Shown: positions 41,758 through 50,302, counted from the first letter of the stretch. The stretch is DNA of 64,000 nucleotides from Streptomyces vietnamensis (GCF_000830005.1 NZ_CP010407.1:2585001-2649000); one strand, 5' to 3'. The notes: generated by a model from the sequence alone, not told the origin. Made by a program: numbers and translations.

Positions 41758-42514
41758 CGACGGCCTCGAACCGCATGCCGGGGTCGGCGTGGACGACGTC
41801 ACCGGGGAACTCGGCGGCGGCCCGGGCGACGGCGTCCGCCGGGTCGGTCCCCGGGCCGACGTGGGTCACGACGAGGCGGCCGGCGCGGGCTTCGGCGGCA
41901 CTGCGTCCGGCCTGGGCGGCCGAATGGTGACCGGGCACGCACCCGTCGGCCTCGCAGAGGAACAGATCGCACCCGAGGGCGAGTTCGACGAGAGGGGAAC
42001 ACGGCTCGCAGTCCCCGGAGTACACGAGAGAGGCCCCTCCCTCGTCCTCCACGCGCAGGGCGAAGGCGGGCAGACCGCCGTGGTCGACGGCGCGGGACCG
42101 AAGGGTGAGCCCCCCGACGCGTACGACGTGCCCGTCGTACAACTCCTCCACGCCGAAGGCCTTTTCGATGGGACTGCGGTCGGGTCCGTTCGTCAGGAAG
42201 GCGGCGAGGCGATCGGCGATGCCGGGCGGGCCGAAGAGGGGCACGGGCAGCGGAACGTCGAGCCCGGCGTACAACAGCCCGTAATAGTAGGTGAGGAGAT
42301 CGGCGCTGTGGTCGGCGTGGAGGTGGGAGATCCACACGGCGTCGACCTCGCCGAGCGTCACGTACCGCTGGAGCTCGGCGAGGGTGCCGGTCCCGGCGTC
42401 CACCCAGAGGCGGACGCCGCCGCCCTCGACGAGGTAGCCGGAGCAGGCGTTGCCCGGCCGGGGAAAGGGGGTGGCGGACCCGAGAACGGTGATCCGCAAC
42501 GAGTCGCTGCCCAT
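41699..42514 (-). CDS. RNase Z-like MBL-fold hydrolase
   Basis: 271 aa. ITVLGSATPFPRPGNACSGYL, zinc motif SHLHADHSADL, VYSGDCEPC and THVGPGTDP match the RNase Z/ElaC-like and related MBL group. It lacks the flexible exosite arm needed for tRNA binding, so it is more likely a small-molecule or nucleotide hydrolase. Confidence 0.85.
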   Translation of the reverse strand: MGSDSLRITVLGSATPFPRPGNACSGYLVEGGGVRLWVDAGTGTLAELQRYVTLGEVDAVWISHLHADHSADLLTYYYGLLYAGLDVPLPVPLFGPPGIADRLAAFLTNGPDRSPIEKAFGVEELYDGHVVRVGGLTLRSRAVDHGGLPAFALRVEDEGGASLVYSGDCEPCSPLVELALGCDLFLCEADGCVPGHHSAAQAGRSAAEARAGRLVVTHVGPGTDPADAVARAAAEFPGDVVHADPGMRFEAVAMRRSRTPGRTTTSPTSSR

Positions 42515-42641
42515 GCACCGAGTCTAGGCCGAGCTTCCGGCAACTGGCCTGAACTTGTGCGGGACAGGTGAAGGACGTGCGTATTCTGTGTGCTCGCCGG
42601 GGCCCATCGGCGGGCGCCCGGCAGAGAACTGAGGGACATTC

Positions 42642-43091
42642 ATGCTTCGCGTACGCACGCTCGCGGCCGTGACCGCGGCCGCCGCCTCCGGCATCCTGCT
42701 GCTTCCTTCACAGGCGCAGGCCGCCGGTTCGGTCCACCTCTACAAGATCTACTACGACAGCCCGGGCACGGACAACCGGTCCAACAGCAGCCTGAACGCC
42801 GAGTACGTCCAGATACGCAACACGACCGGTTCGGCGGTCAACCTGCGGGGCTGGACGCTGACGGACGCGGCGAGCCACAAGTACACCTTCGGCAGCTTCA
42901 CGCTCGGTGCGGGCAAGATCGTGACGGTCCGCACGGGCCGCGGCACGAACACCTCCGCGAACGTGTACCAGAACCGTGCCGCGTACGTCTGGAACAACGA
43001 CAAGGACACGGCGACGCTGCGCCGGTCGAACGGCACGAGCGTCGACACGTGCGCGTACAACTCGACGCGGGTCGACTACAAGTGGTGCTGA
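42642..43091 (+). CDS. secreted lamin-tail-domain protein
   Basis: 149 aa. Signal peptide (AAVTAAAASGILLLPSQAQAA), then an LTD fold: NAEYVQIRNTTGSAVNLRGWTLTD, FTLGAGKIVTVRTG and NRAAYVWNNDKDTATLRRSNG. Such domains often sit at cell surfaces or in secreted nucleases; here it stands alone with a C-terminal cysteine pair (TCAYN...WC). Confidence 0.85.
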   Translation: MLRVRTLAAVTAAAASGILLLPSQAQAAGSVHLYKIYYDSPGTDNRSNSSLNAEYVQIRNTTGSAVNLRGWTLTDAASHKYTFGSFTLGAGKIVTVRTGRGTNTSANVYQNRAAYVWNNDKDTATLRRSNGTSVDTCAYNSTRVDYKWC

Positions 43092-43136
43092 CGGGTCACC
43101 ACGCCTGAAGGCCCCCGGGCCCCACGGGTCTGCTGC

Positions 43137-43718
43137 TCAGGAGGCCTCACTCTCCTCCCGAGCAGCAGGAACCCCACCCCCGCCCTCGCCGCCCTCGCCG
43201 CCGCCCCCGCCGCCGCGCTGCTGCTGCTGCTGCACATCGGAGTTGACCTGCCCGCCGAGGGTCATGACGTTCAGAGTCGCAGAGTTCTCATTGGCGATGG
43301 CCTTCTCGACGCGGGCGACGAGAACGGAGAACGCCTCGCGCTTGCCCAGGCCGTGGTACGGCCCGACCTTGGTCTCGAAGTAGACGCGCTCGTGCCCGAG
43401 GAGCTGCTCGGTGGACCGATAGTTCTTCCACTGCTCCCGATAGCGGTAGACGCTCTCCAACGACACGGCGGCGAGGACCACGACGCTCAGCACCGTGGCG
43501 GTGACCCGGGCGAACCCCAGGTCCAGATTCACGAACACCGGGACCAGCGCCCCGCCGACGACGGACACGGTCCGCATCCGCAGATGCATCGCCTTCATCC
43601 GGGTCGCCTTGGCGTCGTACCAGCCCTGGTACTGCGCGAGCCTGGTCTCGATGTACCGCTGCGGCGTCATCTCGCCGCCCTGCGCCCCTGGTTCGGGCGC
43701 GTCCCCCACCTCAGCCAT
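43137..43718 (-). CDS. DUF4231 (SLATT-like) membrane protein
   Basis: 193 aa. YIETRLAQYQGWYDAKATRMK, two membrane helices (VVGGALVPVFVNL and VTATVLSVVVLAAVSLE) and YRYREQWKNYRSTEQLL match DUF4231. The C-terminal tail is Gln- and Gly/Glu-rich. SLATT-type proteins are often effectors in nucleotide-signalled defence, but no partner enzyme lies nearby, so the role is open. Confidence 0.8.
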   Translation of the reverse strand: MAEVGDAPEPGAQGGEMTPQRYIETRLAQYQGWYDAKATRMKAMHLRMRTVSVVGGALVPVFVNLDLGFARVTATVLSVVVLAAVSLESVYRYREQWKNYRSTEQLLGHERVYFETKVGPYHGLGKREAFSVLVARVEKAIANENSATLNVMTLGGQVNSDVQQQQQRGGGGGGEGGEGGGGVPAAREESEAS

Positions 43719-43757
43719 GCCGGGAGTACACCGGCAAGGACGAGTCCACGTCAACTC

Positions 43758-44282
43758 TCAGCCGACCACGACCCGCTCGCGCACGGCATCGAGAGCGGAC
43801 CGCCACGGAAAACGCGCCGCGTCCCACCACACCGGCTCGTCCTCTCCGTACAGCACCGAGACCCCGACCCCGCGCAGCGTCTCCACGGACCGCTCGAACT
43901 GCGGGTGCTGGGCGTAGGCGGCACTCAGACAGGGCACGGCCACCATAGGAATCCCCTTACCGATCCCTTCCGCAGCCACCCCGACAACAAACTTGTCCAC
44001 GATCCCGAGCGCCCACTGGTTGACCGTGTTGAAGGTGGCCGGCGCGACAAGAACCGCCGAGGCCTCCGGCCACGCGCCCGGCTCACCGGGCAGCTCGTAG
44101 TCCCAGCGCACGGCATGCCCGGTGAGCACGGCGAGCCCATCGAGCGACCCGGCGAGCCAACGAGCCGCCGTAGGGGTCAGCCCAAGACAGACGTCCCATC
44201 CGTCGGCCTGTGCGTCCTCGATGACACGGGCGATATCGAAGACGGGCTCGGCGGCGCCGGCAAACAAGTACAGAGTGCTCAT
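43758..44282 (-). CDS. flavoprotein of the HFCD (PPC decarboxylase-like) family
   Basis: 174 aa. AAEPVFDIARVIEDAQADGWDVCLGLTPTAARWL (outline), VLVAPATFNTVNQWALGIVDKF and MVAVPCLSAAYAQHPQF are the family FMN-binding blocks. Probably a decarboxylase on a cysteine-derived substrate. Start at 44282, 40 bp downstream of the DUF4231 gene in transcription terms reversed; transcribed in the same direction. Confidence 0.82.
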   Translation of the reverse strand: MSTLYLFAGAAEPVFDIARVIEDAQADGWDVCLGLTPTAARWLAGSLDGLAVLTGHAVRWDYELPGEPGAWPEASAVLVAPATFNTVNQWALGIVDKFVVGVAAEGIGKGIPMVAVPCLSAAYAQHPQFERSVETLRGVGVSVLYGEDEPVWWDAARFPWRSALDAVRERVVVG

Positions 44283-44498
44283 CCCCTCATCCGACCACAC
44301 CCGCCCCACCCGTCCACACACTCACCCACACCACCCAAAAGACAACCCTTCACACCCGGCAGCGGCAACGCGGCACCCGAGCCGCAACATCACCCGCCAG
44401 AGGGGCATCTACTCACTCGACGAACTCAACCGATTACTTACAGCTAGGCTCGCGGGCGTTGCCGCAGCCACGCGGCGGACCGAGATAGGGGCATCCAC

Positions 44499-44792
44499 AT
44501 GGCCATCATCGTCACCTTCGAGTTCCCCGACGCCGGACAGGAGCTCTACGACGCGGTCATCGACCGCGTGACCGATGGACAAGGCTTCACACAGTTCGCG
44601 GACCTGCCGAACCCAGGCCTCATCTCCCACGCGGCGGGCCCGGTCGACGGAGGATTCCGCGTCACCGAGGTCTGGGAGAGCATGGAGGCCCTCGAAACCC
44701 ACGCGAAGACCTTCGGCCCGATCCTGACCGACCTCGGCCACGCCGACGTACAGCCCACGATCATCCCGGCCCACAACGTCGTCGTCCGATAG
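44499..44792 (+). CDS. small dimeric alpha/beta-barrel protein
   Basis: 97 aa. AIIVTFEFPDAGQELYDAVIDRV, GGFRVTEVWESMEALETH and a final VQPTIIPAHNVV fit the monooxygenase-like ferredoxin fold. No catalytic residues can be named. Last gene before the tRNA-flanked island. Confidence 0.72.
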   Translation: MAIIVTFEFPDAGQELYDAVIDRVTDGQGFTQFADLPNPGLISHAAGPVDGGFRVTEVWESMEALETHAKTFGPILTDLGHADVQPTIIPAHNVVVR

Positions 44793-44891
44793 ATCCGACC
44801 CCACCAGCCCCGGGGCGACACCCTGCGAACCGAGAACGAGACGCACCGCCGAAGCCCCAGGTGAGACCACCGTCAGCCACTACCGCCAAAA

Positions 44892-44916
44892 GCCCCGCAG
44901 CGATGAGCTGCGGGGC
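44892..44916 (-). terminator. tRNA-Val terminator (left copy)
   Basis: GCCCCGCAG-cgatgag-CTGCGGGGC. Read leftward it ends in TTTT, as expected for the tRNA it follows. An 11-bp version (GGCCCCCGCAG) lies beside the right tRNA fragment. Confidence 0.75.
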
Positions 44917-44934
44917 CTTTGTACTGGTGGGCGC

Positions 44935-44969
44935 GGACGGTTTCGAACCGCCGACATCTGCTTTGTAAG
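44935..44969 (-). other. 3' half of tRNA-Val(TAC), att-like copy 1
   Basis: The minus strand reads from the anticodon loop CTTACAA through variable loop ATGTC, T-arm GGCGG-TTCGAAA-CCGTC, acceptor CGCGCCC and ACCA. The 5' half is missing; identity with the second copy stops exactly at the loop. This is the usual attachment core of a tRNA-targeting element. Confidence 0.82.
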
Positions 44970-45118
44970 CCTGGCGCCCGCAGCTGATCCGTCATGGCAG
45001 CTCAGCCCCTCTGTGCGCTGCGCTGGCTGCCACAAGCTGTGGACGCCGCAGAGATCCTCCAGTGACCGTGGTTGACCGCTCGATCTGGCACGCATCTGGC
45101 ACGCGTCCGCCGGCTCCC

Positions 45119-45538
45119 TCATTGACCGCGCGCAGCCGCGCCTTCCGGCAGATCGGTGACTCGCCGGGCCGTCACCAGGTAGCCCGCGAAGCTCACGCCG
45201 GGCCTGGCCTTCGCCCACCCGTCCGCCTTCTCAACCGGTACCAGTACGGTCGTGCCCGGAACCGGGTAGTTCACCTTGTCCGTGGCGCCCGGGGGTACCC
45301 CGTAACGGCAGTGCACCTCGACGATCGACACCACCTCCACCGAGGTGGGTGCGTGCCCTTCGTCCTGGCCGTGATGCTCCTCGCGGAAGTCGATCTCATC
45401 CGCACGTTCGCTGCCGACGACGTCGGCGTAGTCCTCCGGATCGACCTCCAGCAGGGTCCACGAGACAACATCACCTGGCGCGAAGTTCTCTCCGCAGCAC
45501 TGCATCTGCCAGTCATCGACCCAAATCGTCAGCGTCAT
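45119..45538 (-). CDS. DUF6578-like hypothetical protein
   Basis: 139 aa. MTLTIWVDDWQMQCCGE and FAPGDVVSWTLLE form the recognisable start (I recall DUF6578). A CRYGVPPG segment and a C-terminal domain TVLVPVEKADGWAK follow. Function unknown. No clear ribosome site at the ATG; the longer frame adds only low-complexity residues. Confidence 0.65.
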   Translation of the reverse strand: MTLTIWVDDWQMQCCGENFAPGDVVSWTLLEVDPEDYADVVGSERADEIDFREEHHGQDEGHAPTSVEVVSIVEVHCRYGVPPGATDKVNYPVPGTTVLVPVEKADGWAKARPGVSFAGYLVTARRVTDLPEGAAARGQ

Positions 45539-45609
45539 GCCGGCATTGTCCGCCGAGCGACCGGCGCTCAAGAGGGCCTCGGGCAGGAATGTCGGCGGTG
45601 GCACTGTTG

Positions 45610-45795
45610 TCAGGGAGAGATGTCAGGCCGGCCCGGGGCTTGCCGCCCTTCGGCGGCCAACTCTTCGCTTTCCAGAGCCGCGATGGCGCGCCGACGCCAC
45701 CTGACGGTCAGCACCGTAGCAACCAGACCTGCGAGTAGGGCCATGACAACGCTGCCCCACACCACGGCGGCAATCGCGTACCCGAGCGTCTCCAA
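45610..45795 (-). CDS. small membrane protein
   Basis: 61 aa with one or two hydrophobic stretches (YAIAAVVWGSVVMALLAGLVATVLTV) and a charged tail RWRRRAIAALESEELAAEG. It overlaps nothing and lies between two other leftward genes. No family recognised. Confidence 0.5.
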   Translation of the reverse strand: METLGYAIAAVVWGSVVMALLAGLVATVLTVRWRRRAIAALESEELAAEGRQAPGRPDISP

Positions 45796-45801
45796 AGTCC
45801 T

Positions 45802-46071
45802 TCACGCTCCCGCTTCGTCATCTTCATCGCTGCCTGCGGCCTCCAACAAACGCCGCCTCGCCTGCTCCAGGCGGCCGGCGTAGTCGGGCATGAACACCTC
45901 GGGCAAAGTCGTCTCCAACGTTCCGGAAATCGCGTAGATGCCCGACCAGACCGCTCGGTCCGGCACGATGGCGTCCAGCTTGTCGGACTGCATCATGACT
46001 TCATAAAGCCAGTCAGACAGGACGAATGCCTGGTCACGCGTCAGTTTGATGATCACTGGTTCATCGTCCAC
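45802..46071 (-). CDS. hypothetical helical protein
   Basis: 89 aa from a GTG at 46071 (VDDEPVIIKLTRDQAFVLSDWLYEV). No known domain; the acidic C-terminus ends SDEDDEAGA. The longer frame upstream would cross the integrase remnant, so it is not used. Confidence 0.5.
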   Translation of the reverse strand: MDDEPVIIKLTRDQAFVLSDWLYEVMMQSDKLDAIVPDRAVWSGIYAISGTLETTLPEVFMPDYAGRLEQARRRLLEAAGSDEDDEAGA

Positions 46072-46080
46072 ATGGTGACC

Positions 46081-46330
46081 GTACAGCCGAGCCTCAGCCG
46101 CTCGTTCTCTCGCATCTCGGAGGGGGCGGGGCTCCCCCGCATCCGCCCGCACGACGCTCGGCACGGGTGCGCCGCGCTCCTGTTCGCTCTGCGTTCCGGC
46201 GCGGGTCGTGATGGAGATCCTGGGGCACTCGCAGATCGCCGTCACGATGAACGTCTACATCCACGTCTCCGACGAGCGTCGGAGGGAGGCAATGGGCCAC
46301 ATGGACCGACTGCTGAAGCGCCGTCATTGA
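46081..46330 (+). pseudogene. remnant of a tyrosine integrase, truncated and frameshifted
   Basis: One frame gives FSRISEGAGLPRIRPHDARHGCAALLFAL (the R-H-D-x-R-H box, with Ala for Leu), then after a frame change RVVMEILGHSQIAVTMNVYIHVSDE with the second His and the Tyr nucleophile region, ending MDRLLKRRH. The N-terminal two thirds are gone. This probably once mobilised the island, and it explains the tRNA-Val repeats. Confidence 0.8.
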
Positions 46331-46338
46331 GTGAGCTC

Positions 46339-46404
46339 GCCGACGTGCCTTCCTGGTGCCTCTAGACGTGCCTTCCTGGTGCCTCTATAGGAAGGCACGT
46401 CGGC
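46339..46404. repeat. 23-bp tandem repeat with alternative hairpins
   Basis: GACGTGCCTTCCTGGTGCCTCTA occurs twice in tandem (46342 and 46365), followed by AGGAAGGCACGTCGGC (46389-46404). Copy 1 can form a 16-bp stem with the inverted copy, copy 2 a 13-bp stem with an 11-nt loop. The two foldings exclude each other. It lies 48 bp upstream of the DUF4209 gene. Confidence 0.75.
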
Positions 46405-46451
46405 AGTCCCGGCCACTATGGACTTGGACAAACGGGTAGCCCGACGTACCG

Positions 46452-48236
46452 ATGCCCTCCACACTGAGGCGCATGCAGAGCAACGACGCCCTATTGGACC
46501 TCGCCGCAGGGTGGATCGACCAAGCCGCCCTCAACGACTCCAGTTTTCAGGCAATCCGCACTTTCAACGAAATAATCCCGATTAGTGAGCATCAGGGGAA
46601 CCTCGATTCCGAACTAACCGAAGCCACGATCCGTAAGGCAACAGCATGGGCTTTTGCTTACCGGCTACAGATAGCCCAAAGCGACGGCAAGTGGCGGGTC
46701 CAGCTTATCCCGTACTTCGCGGACTCAAGCGGACACTCCACGCCTCCTAGAGTCCAGGATGTTTCAGAAACCGGTGTCGAAGTTTGGAGAAGGCTGCACG
46801 AGAAAGTCACCTCGAACTTCGGAAAGGCGCGCCTTAACCATCTCCTGTTCGACAGGAAGGTTGGAAATCCGCGTGACTACGCTATAGCGGCAGCGCGCAG
46901 CCATCTCGACCTCTCCCACCACTGGAGAACTGGTCTCGACAAGTCCGAGAGTTTGCATACAGCCCTTCGACTAGCGCGCGCAGTTGGAGCCGCGGAGCTC
47001 GCGAGCGAGGTAAGCGAAAGAATCCTGGAGGTGAACCGGCAGACAATTTCAGCCGGCTACGACAAGCCTGGGGTGACACTACGCCTACTCAGGCCACTCG
47101 CCTACGAGCGAAACCCCCCAGAAGGGCTTGCTGCCGCACTTGACTCGGCGATCGACGTATACGAATCCCCGTTCACGAGGGATGAACTCCTAACTATCAA
47201 GTTTAACCTCCACAGGAGCGACGACCAAAGGAAGGAAATCCGGGCCCATCAAGTACAGGTCTGGCTGGATGCGGCAGAGAGCACGACAGGCCTCGTCAAA
47301 TCCGGACACCTCAAAAAGGCCCTGGAGCGGGCACAGGAATCCAACGACCCTGACCTAATCGGGCGCGCCGCCTCAGCACTGCAGAAAATCCGCGAGGAGG
47401 ATCTCGGCCTTTCAAGGTTTTCGACGTCCAGCGCCGTCCCGCAAGAACAGTTCGAAAAAATCCTCAGCCCGATCACCGATTGCAATGACTGGCGAGAGGC
47501 CTTGCTAAATTTCACTCTCACCTACGGCCCAGCCGTCGGTACGGTGGACAATACGCGCACGAGGGTTCAAGAATTCGTCGAGAATGCAACTTTCGCAAGC
47601 ATACTCACCACTGAGCTCATTGGGTCCGATGGCCTGCCACGTTTCACACCCAAGAGCGACTCCGACGTAGAAGAAATGAGGATGGCCCAACAGGAATCTT
47701 TCATGCTTCAACACACTGCACCAATCCTGGCTGCAGCACTGCATAAAATCCCAGAAGCCCACGGAATTCCGACCGAACGAGAACTTACGGAGTTTCTCGC
47801 TCTCGGGAAATTGACGGACGAGGATCTTGCGAACTCCATTTCTCGCTGCCTCATTCGCTATTGGACGGGAGATCCAGAGGCGGCAGCTTTCACCATCGCG
47901 CCAAAGATTGAGACTCTAGTCAGGAATCTAGTAATTGCGCTCGACGCTGGAGTCTACCGACTTCAGCGAAACGAGAAGCCAGGACAATATCCTGGATTGG
48001 GCTCCCTCCTCGGCGTCCTCCGCGAAAAAGGACTGGAGGAGTCCTGGTATCGCAACATTCTCACAATCTGCGGAAACCCTGCCGGAGGATGGAACCTAAG
48101 GAATGAAATCGCTCACGGATTCTTGGCCACCGTAGGGTCGCCTGCGGCTGCGATTTTGTTCCAGTGCGTGCTATACCTCTGGACCCTCGGCCCCCAGTCG
48201 AGCGACGGGGCGGTGAACGAGCCCTCGGAGTCCTGA
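46452..48236 (+). CDS. DUF4209 (HEPN-like RNxxxHG) protein
   Basis: 594 aa, AT-richer than all neighbours. The C-terminus NLRNEIAHGFLATVG carries the RNxxxHG signature of DUF4209 (Arg550, His555), which has the R-x4-H form of HEPN ribonucleases. The long N-terminal part is alpha-helical, TPR-like, without enzymatic motifs, and may sense a trigger. Start 46452; an ATG at 46473 with GAGG upstream is possible. Sole large cargo of the tRNA-Val island, so a single-gene defence or abortive-infection function is a good hypothesis. Confidence 0.75.
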   Translation: MPSTLRRMQSNDALLDLAAGWIDQAALNDSSFQAIRTFNEIIPISEHQGNLDSELTEATIRKATAWAFAYRLQIAQSDGKWRVQLIPYFADSSGHSTPPRVQDVSETGVEVWRRLHEKVTSNFGKARLNHLLFDRKVGNPRDYAIAAARSHLDLSHHWRTGLDKSESLHTALRLARAVGAAELASEVSERILEVNRQTISAGYDKPGVTLRLLRPLAYERNPPEGLAAALDSAIDVYESPFTRDELLTIKFNLHRSDDQRKEIRAHQVQVWLDAAESTTGLVKSGHLKKALERAQESNDPDLIGRAASALQKIREEDLGLSRFSTSSAVPQEQFEKILSPITDCNDWREALLNFTLTYGPAVGTVDNTRTRVQEFVENATFASILTTELIGSDGLPRFTPKSDSDVEEMRMAQQESFMLQHTAPILAAALHKIPEAHGIPTERELTEFLALGKLTDEDLANSISRCLIRYWTGDPEAAAFTIAPKIETLVRNLVIALDAGVYRLQRNEKPGQYPGLGSLLGVLREKGLEESWYRNILTICGNPAGGWNLRNEIAHGFLATVGSPAAAILFQCVLYLWTLGPQSSDGAVNEPSES

Positions 48237-48315
48237 CGTACGTGCTCCGACCGGACTGCCGTCAGTCTCTACCGTCAAAGGCCCCCGCAGCGATGAGCTG
48301 CGGGGGCCTTTGCAC

Positions 48316-48360
48316 TGGTGGGCGCGGACGGTTTCGAACCGCCGACATCTGCTTTGTAAG
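48316..48360 (-). other. 3' half of tRNA-Val(TAC), att-like copy 2
   Basis: Identical over its full length to the core at 44935 (the bases from ACCA to the anticodon loop CTTACAA). Sequence to the right is unrelated to a tRNA 5' half, so the intact gene is not next to it. It marks the right end of the first small island. Confidence 0.82.
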
Positions 48361-48432
48361 TTCGCCCGGACAGGGTCAACCAGGCCTCCGAGCTGGCGCT
48401 GACCCACCGCCGCTGACCACCTGACACCGCCC

Positions 48433-48468
48433 ACGTCCGGCGCCGTTGATGTCACCTTTGGATGTCAG
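48433..48468. repeat. 36-bp direct repeat, left copy
   Basis: Starts ACGTCCGGCGCCGTTGATGT and ends GGATGTCAG. It matches 54165-54200 at 33 of 36 positions in the same orientation. The pair flanks a 5.7-kb block with GntR modules and a type IV nuclease. Confidence 0.75.
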
Positions 48469-48562
48469 ACTTCCTCTCAGCAGGAAGCCTGGTGCCGTAC
48501 AGCTCGCTGCTGAACAGACCAATCAGCTGCGCTCGCTGCACCGAGTTTGGTGGGATCTGACC

Positions 48563-49120
48563 GTGAGCGAAGCACTGATAACTGCTGCCTTAACTGCTGC
48601 TGCTGCCTTCGCCGCAGCAGGGCTCGCCTCCTGGCTCGCGTTGCGGGGCGTGCGCCACCAGACCACGACTCAACGTGAGCTGGCTGCAGCCGACCGCGTG
48701 GACCGCCGGGAGACCGAAGCTCGCGCGGTCAGACGGGATGCCTATACACAGTTCATAGCTGCCGCCATCCGATGTGCTGGCTTGATCCGTGAGGCGAAGG
48801 AGGCCCACATCGACGATGCCGAGTATCTCGACCGTCACTCGGCCGTTCAGCATGCCCTGTCCGACCTGATCTCTGCTCAGGCCATTGTGAGTGTGGAAGG
48901 TCCCCAGGAAGTCTCCGCCGCAGCCGTTCAGGCACGTCGAAGCCTTGAACGAGAGCTAGAAGCCACGCATGCACACCGCTCAGGAAGCGGGCCTGCCCAG
49001 AGCGTGGTTGATGCTGGACGCGCGAGGCTCCAGGCGGTGGGACGCATGTCGGATGCTGCCCGACGAGCCTTGAACGGCGAAACCGAGCCACCTGTAGCAG
49101 CACCCTGCATCGGCTATTAA
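48563..49120 (+). CDS. membrane-anchored coiled-coil protein
   Basis: 185 aa from GTG 48563. One N-terminal membrane helix (ALTAAAAFAAAGLASWLAL) followed by a long charged helical region (QRELAAADRVDRRETEARAVRRD). Probably anchored with a cytoplasmic coiled coil. No known family or neighbours of clear function. Confidence 0.6.
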   Translation: MSEALITAALTAAAAFAAAGLASWLALRGVRHQTTTQRELAAADRVDRRETEARAVRRDAYTQFIAAAIRCAGLIREAKEAHIDDAEYLDRHSAVQHALSDLISAQAIVSVEGPQEVSAAAVQARRSLERELEATHAHRSGSGPAQSVVDAGRARLQAVGRMSDAARRALNGETEPPVAAPCIGY

Positions 49121-49177
49121 GACGCCCACCGTCGGTCGTTCACTCGGGCCCGGGTCTCACCGTTCAGAGGGACCCCC

Positions 49178-49933
49178 CTACCGACTGATCGGGACCTCGT
49201 AGACGATCTCACAGAGGGCAGCGGGGACGACGATGTCCGCCGTCTCCACAGGCTGCCCCTGGTCGCTGTAGTACGTCCGCCGGATGTGCGTAACGAGCGC
49301 GGCCTTCTGGACCCCGAGCAGCGACGCCTCCTCGGCCGTCGCTTGCCGGGGTTCCGGCTGCTCGACGGCATGGCTAACCGTGATGCCGATCTCGGCCATC
49401 CGGTTCACGACGCCGGCCCCGGCGTGCGGCCCTCCCTCGGGAAGGACGACGAGCGTCCCGCCGGTGAGGTCGTACGGTTCCCAACTCGTCGACAACTGCA
49501 CGGGCCGGCCGTCGGCAAGGAACTCGTACACGGTCCGGACACACAGGTCCCCCTCGGCGATGCCGAGCCGCGCCGCGATCTCAGTCGGCGCCGGGACCTT
49601 GGCCTCCGTCCGGCTCTCCCAGTCTCCCTGCTTCCCCACAGCCTTCATGTCAGCCCGGAATGGAGAACCGCCGCGCTGCTCGCGCGCCGAGGACCGAACC
49701 ATCCGAACGCGCTGACGAGGTTCGGCGACGTACGTGCCTGACCCCGCGCGGCCTTCAAGGACCCCCTGAGAGATAAGTAGTTCCTGGGCCCGGCGAACCA
49801 CGTTCTCACCGACGCCGCACTCTTGGGCGATCTGAGCGCGGGAGGGAAGCCGGTCGCCAGCCGTCCACTCATGCTCCGCGATCCGCTGTCGAAGGACATC
49901 CGCGATGCGGAGATAAGGCGGCTGCTCAGGCAT
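49178..49933 (-). CDS. GntR-family regulator with UTRA domain
   Basis: 251 aa. Winged helix PYLRIADVLRQRIAEHEW to GSGTYVAEP and a UTRA domain (IAEGDLCVRTVYEFLADGRPV; AALCEIVYEV). Two CTAG palindromes lie just upstream. It resembles repressors of AICE/plasmid modules and should control itself and the rightward small-gene operon at 50012. Confidence 0.85.
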   Translation of the reverse strand: MPEQPPYLRIADVLRQRIAEHEWTAGDRLPSRAQIAQECGVGENVVRRAQELLISQGVLEGRAGSGTYVAEPRQRVRMVRSSAREQRGGSPFRADMKAVGKQGDWESRTEAKVPAPTEIAARLGIAEGDLCVRTVYEFLADGRPVQLSTSWEPYDLTGGTLVVLPEGGPHAGAGVVNRMAEIGITVSHAVEQPEPRQATAEEASLLGVQKAALVTHIRRTYYSDQGQPVETADIVVPAALCEIVYEVPISR

Positions 49934-49942
49934 ATGGAAAAT

Positions 49943-49973
49943 CTAGTCCACTAGCTCTAATCTAGTTAACTAG
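49943..49973. promoter_or_regulatory. double CTAG operator
   Basis: CTAG-tcca-CTAG (49943-49954) and the perfect palindrome CTAGTTAACTAG (49962-49973), 10-40 bp upstream of the GntR start and about 40 bp before the divergent operon. The spacing suggests two dimers. Confidence 0.7.
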
Positions 49974-50011
49974 CTTCACGTAAAGTGATCACATGGTGAC
50001 GGAGGCTCCCT

Positions 50012-50290
50012 GTGCCTGCTCCGGAAGTAAGCGCGGAGGCCATCGCCGCCAGGTTGTCCGCCCTCGGACTCACCACACGCGTGGAGCCGCACGCCCGACA
50101 CACGTCGATCGAAGCGGAGGTGCCGGAATCTCTCCCGGCCGAGACATGGCGGGAGGCCCTGGAAGTGGTGGCGGAGGCCGATCAGTTCGGGCTTCTCGCC
50201 AGCAGTGTGAGCGGCCGCACGTTATGGGCCGCCGTACACAAAGCGGTCCCCGCGACGGGCGACGTCCGGGGACCTGGCCGTCAGCGATAG
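50012..50290 (+). CDS. hypothetical small protein
   Basis: 92 aa from a GTG with GGAGG upstream. SAEAIAARLSALGLTTRVEPHARHTSIEAEVPE suggests a small alpha/beta fold. First gene of a rightward operon divergent from the GntR gene. Function unknown. Confidence 0.65.
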   Translation: MPAPEVSAEAIAARLSALGLTTRVEPHARHTSIEAEVPESLPAETWREALEVVAEADQFGLLASSVSGRTLWAAVHKAVPATGDVRGPGRQR

Positions 50291-50302
50291 GAGCTGATCA
50301 GC

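Larger units (their letters stand above)
44970..48315. mobile_element. integrated island bounded by tRNA-Val 3' halves
   Basis: A 3.3-kb segment between two tRNA-Val 3'-half copies in the same orientation. It contains a broken integrase and a DUF4209 gene. The homology around the copies extends about 60 bp into the tRNA terminators (44869-44969 against 48258-48360). Probably a degenerate integrative element. Confidence 0.65.

Noticed and set aside
43137..43718. Nucleotide-signalled (CBASS-like) defence system
   Set aside because: DUF4231/SLATT-like protein is present, but no cyclase or nucleotidyltransferase lies nearby; the neighbour is a flavoprotein.
44935..44969. Functional tRNA gene
   Set aside because: Only the 3' half from the anticodon loop is present; the sequence on the other side cannot form D-arm or acceptor 5' strand. 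The same holds at 48316 and 56181.
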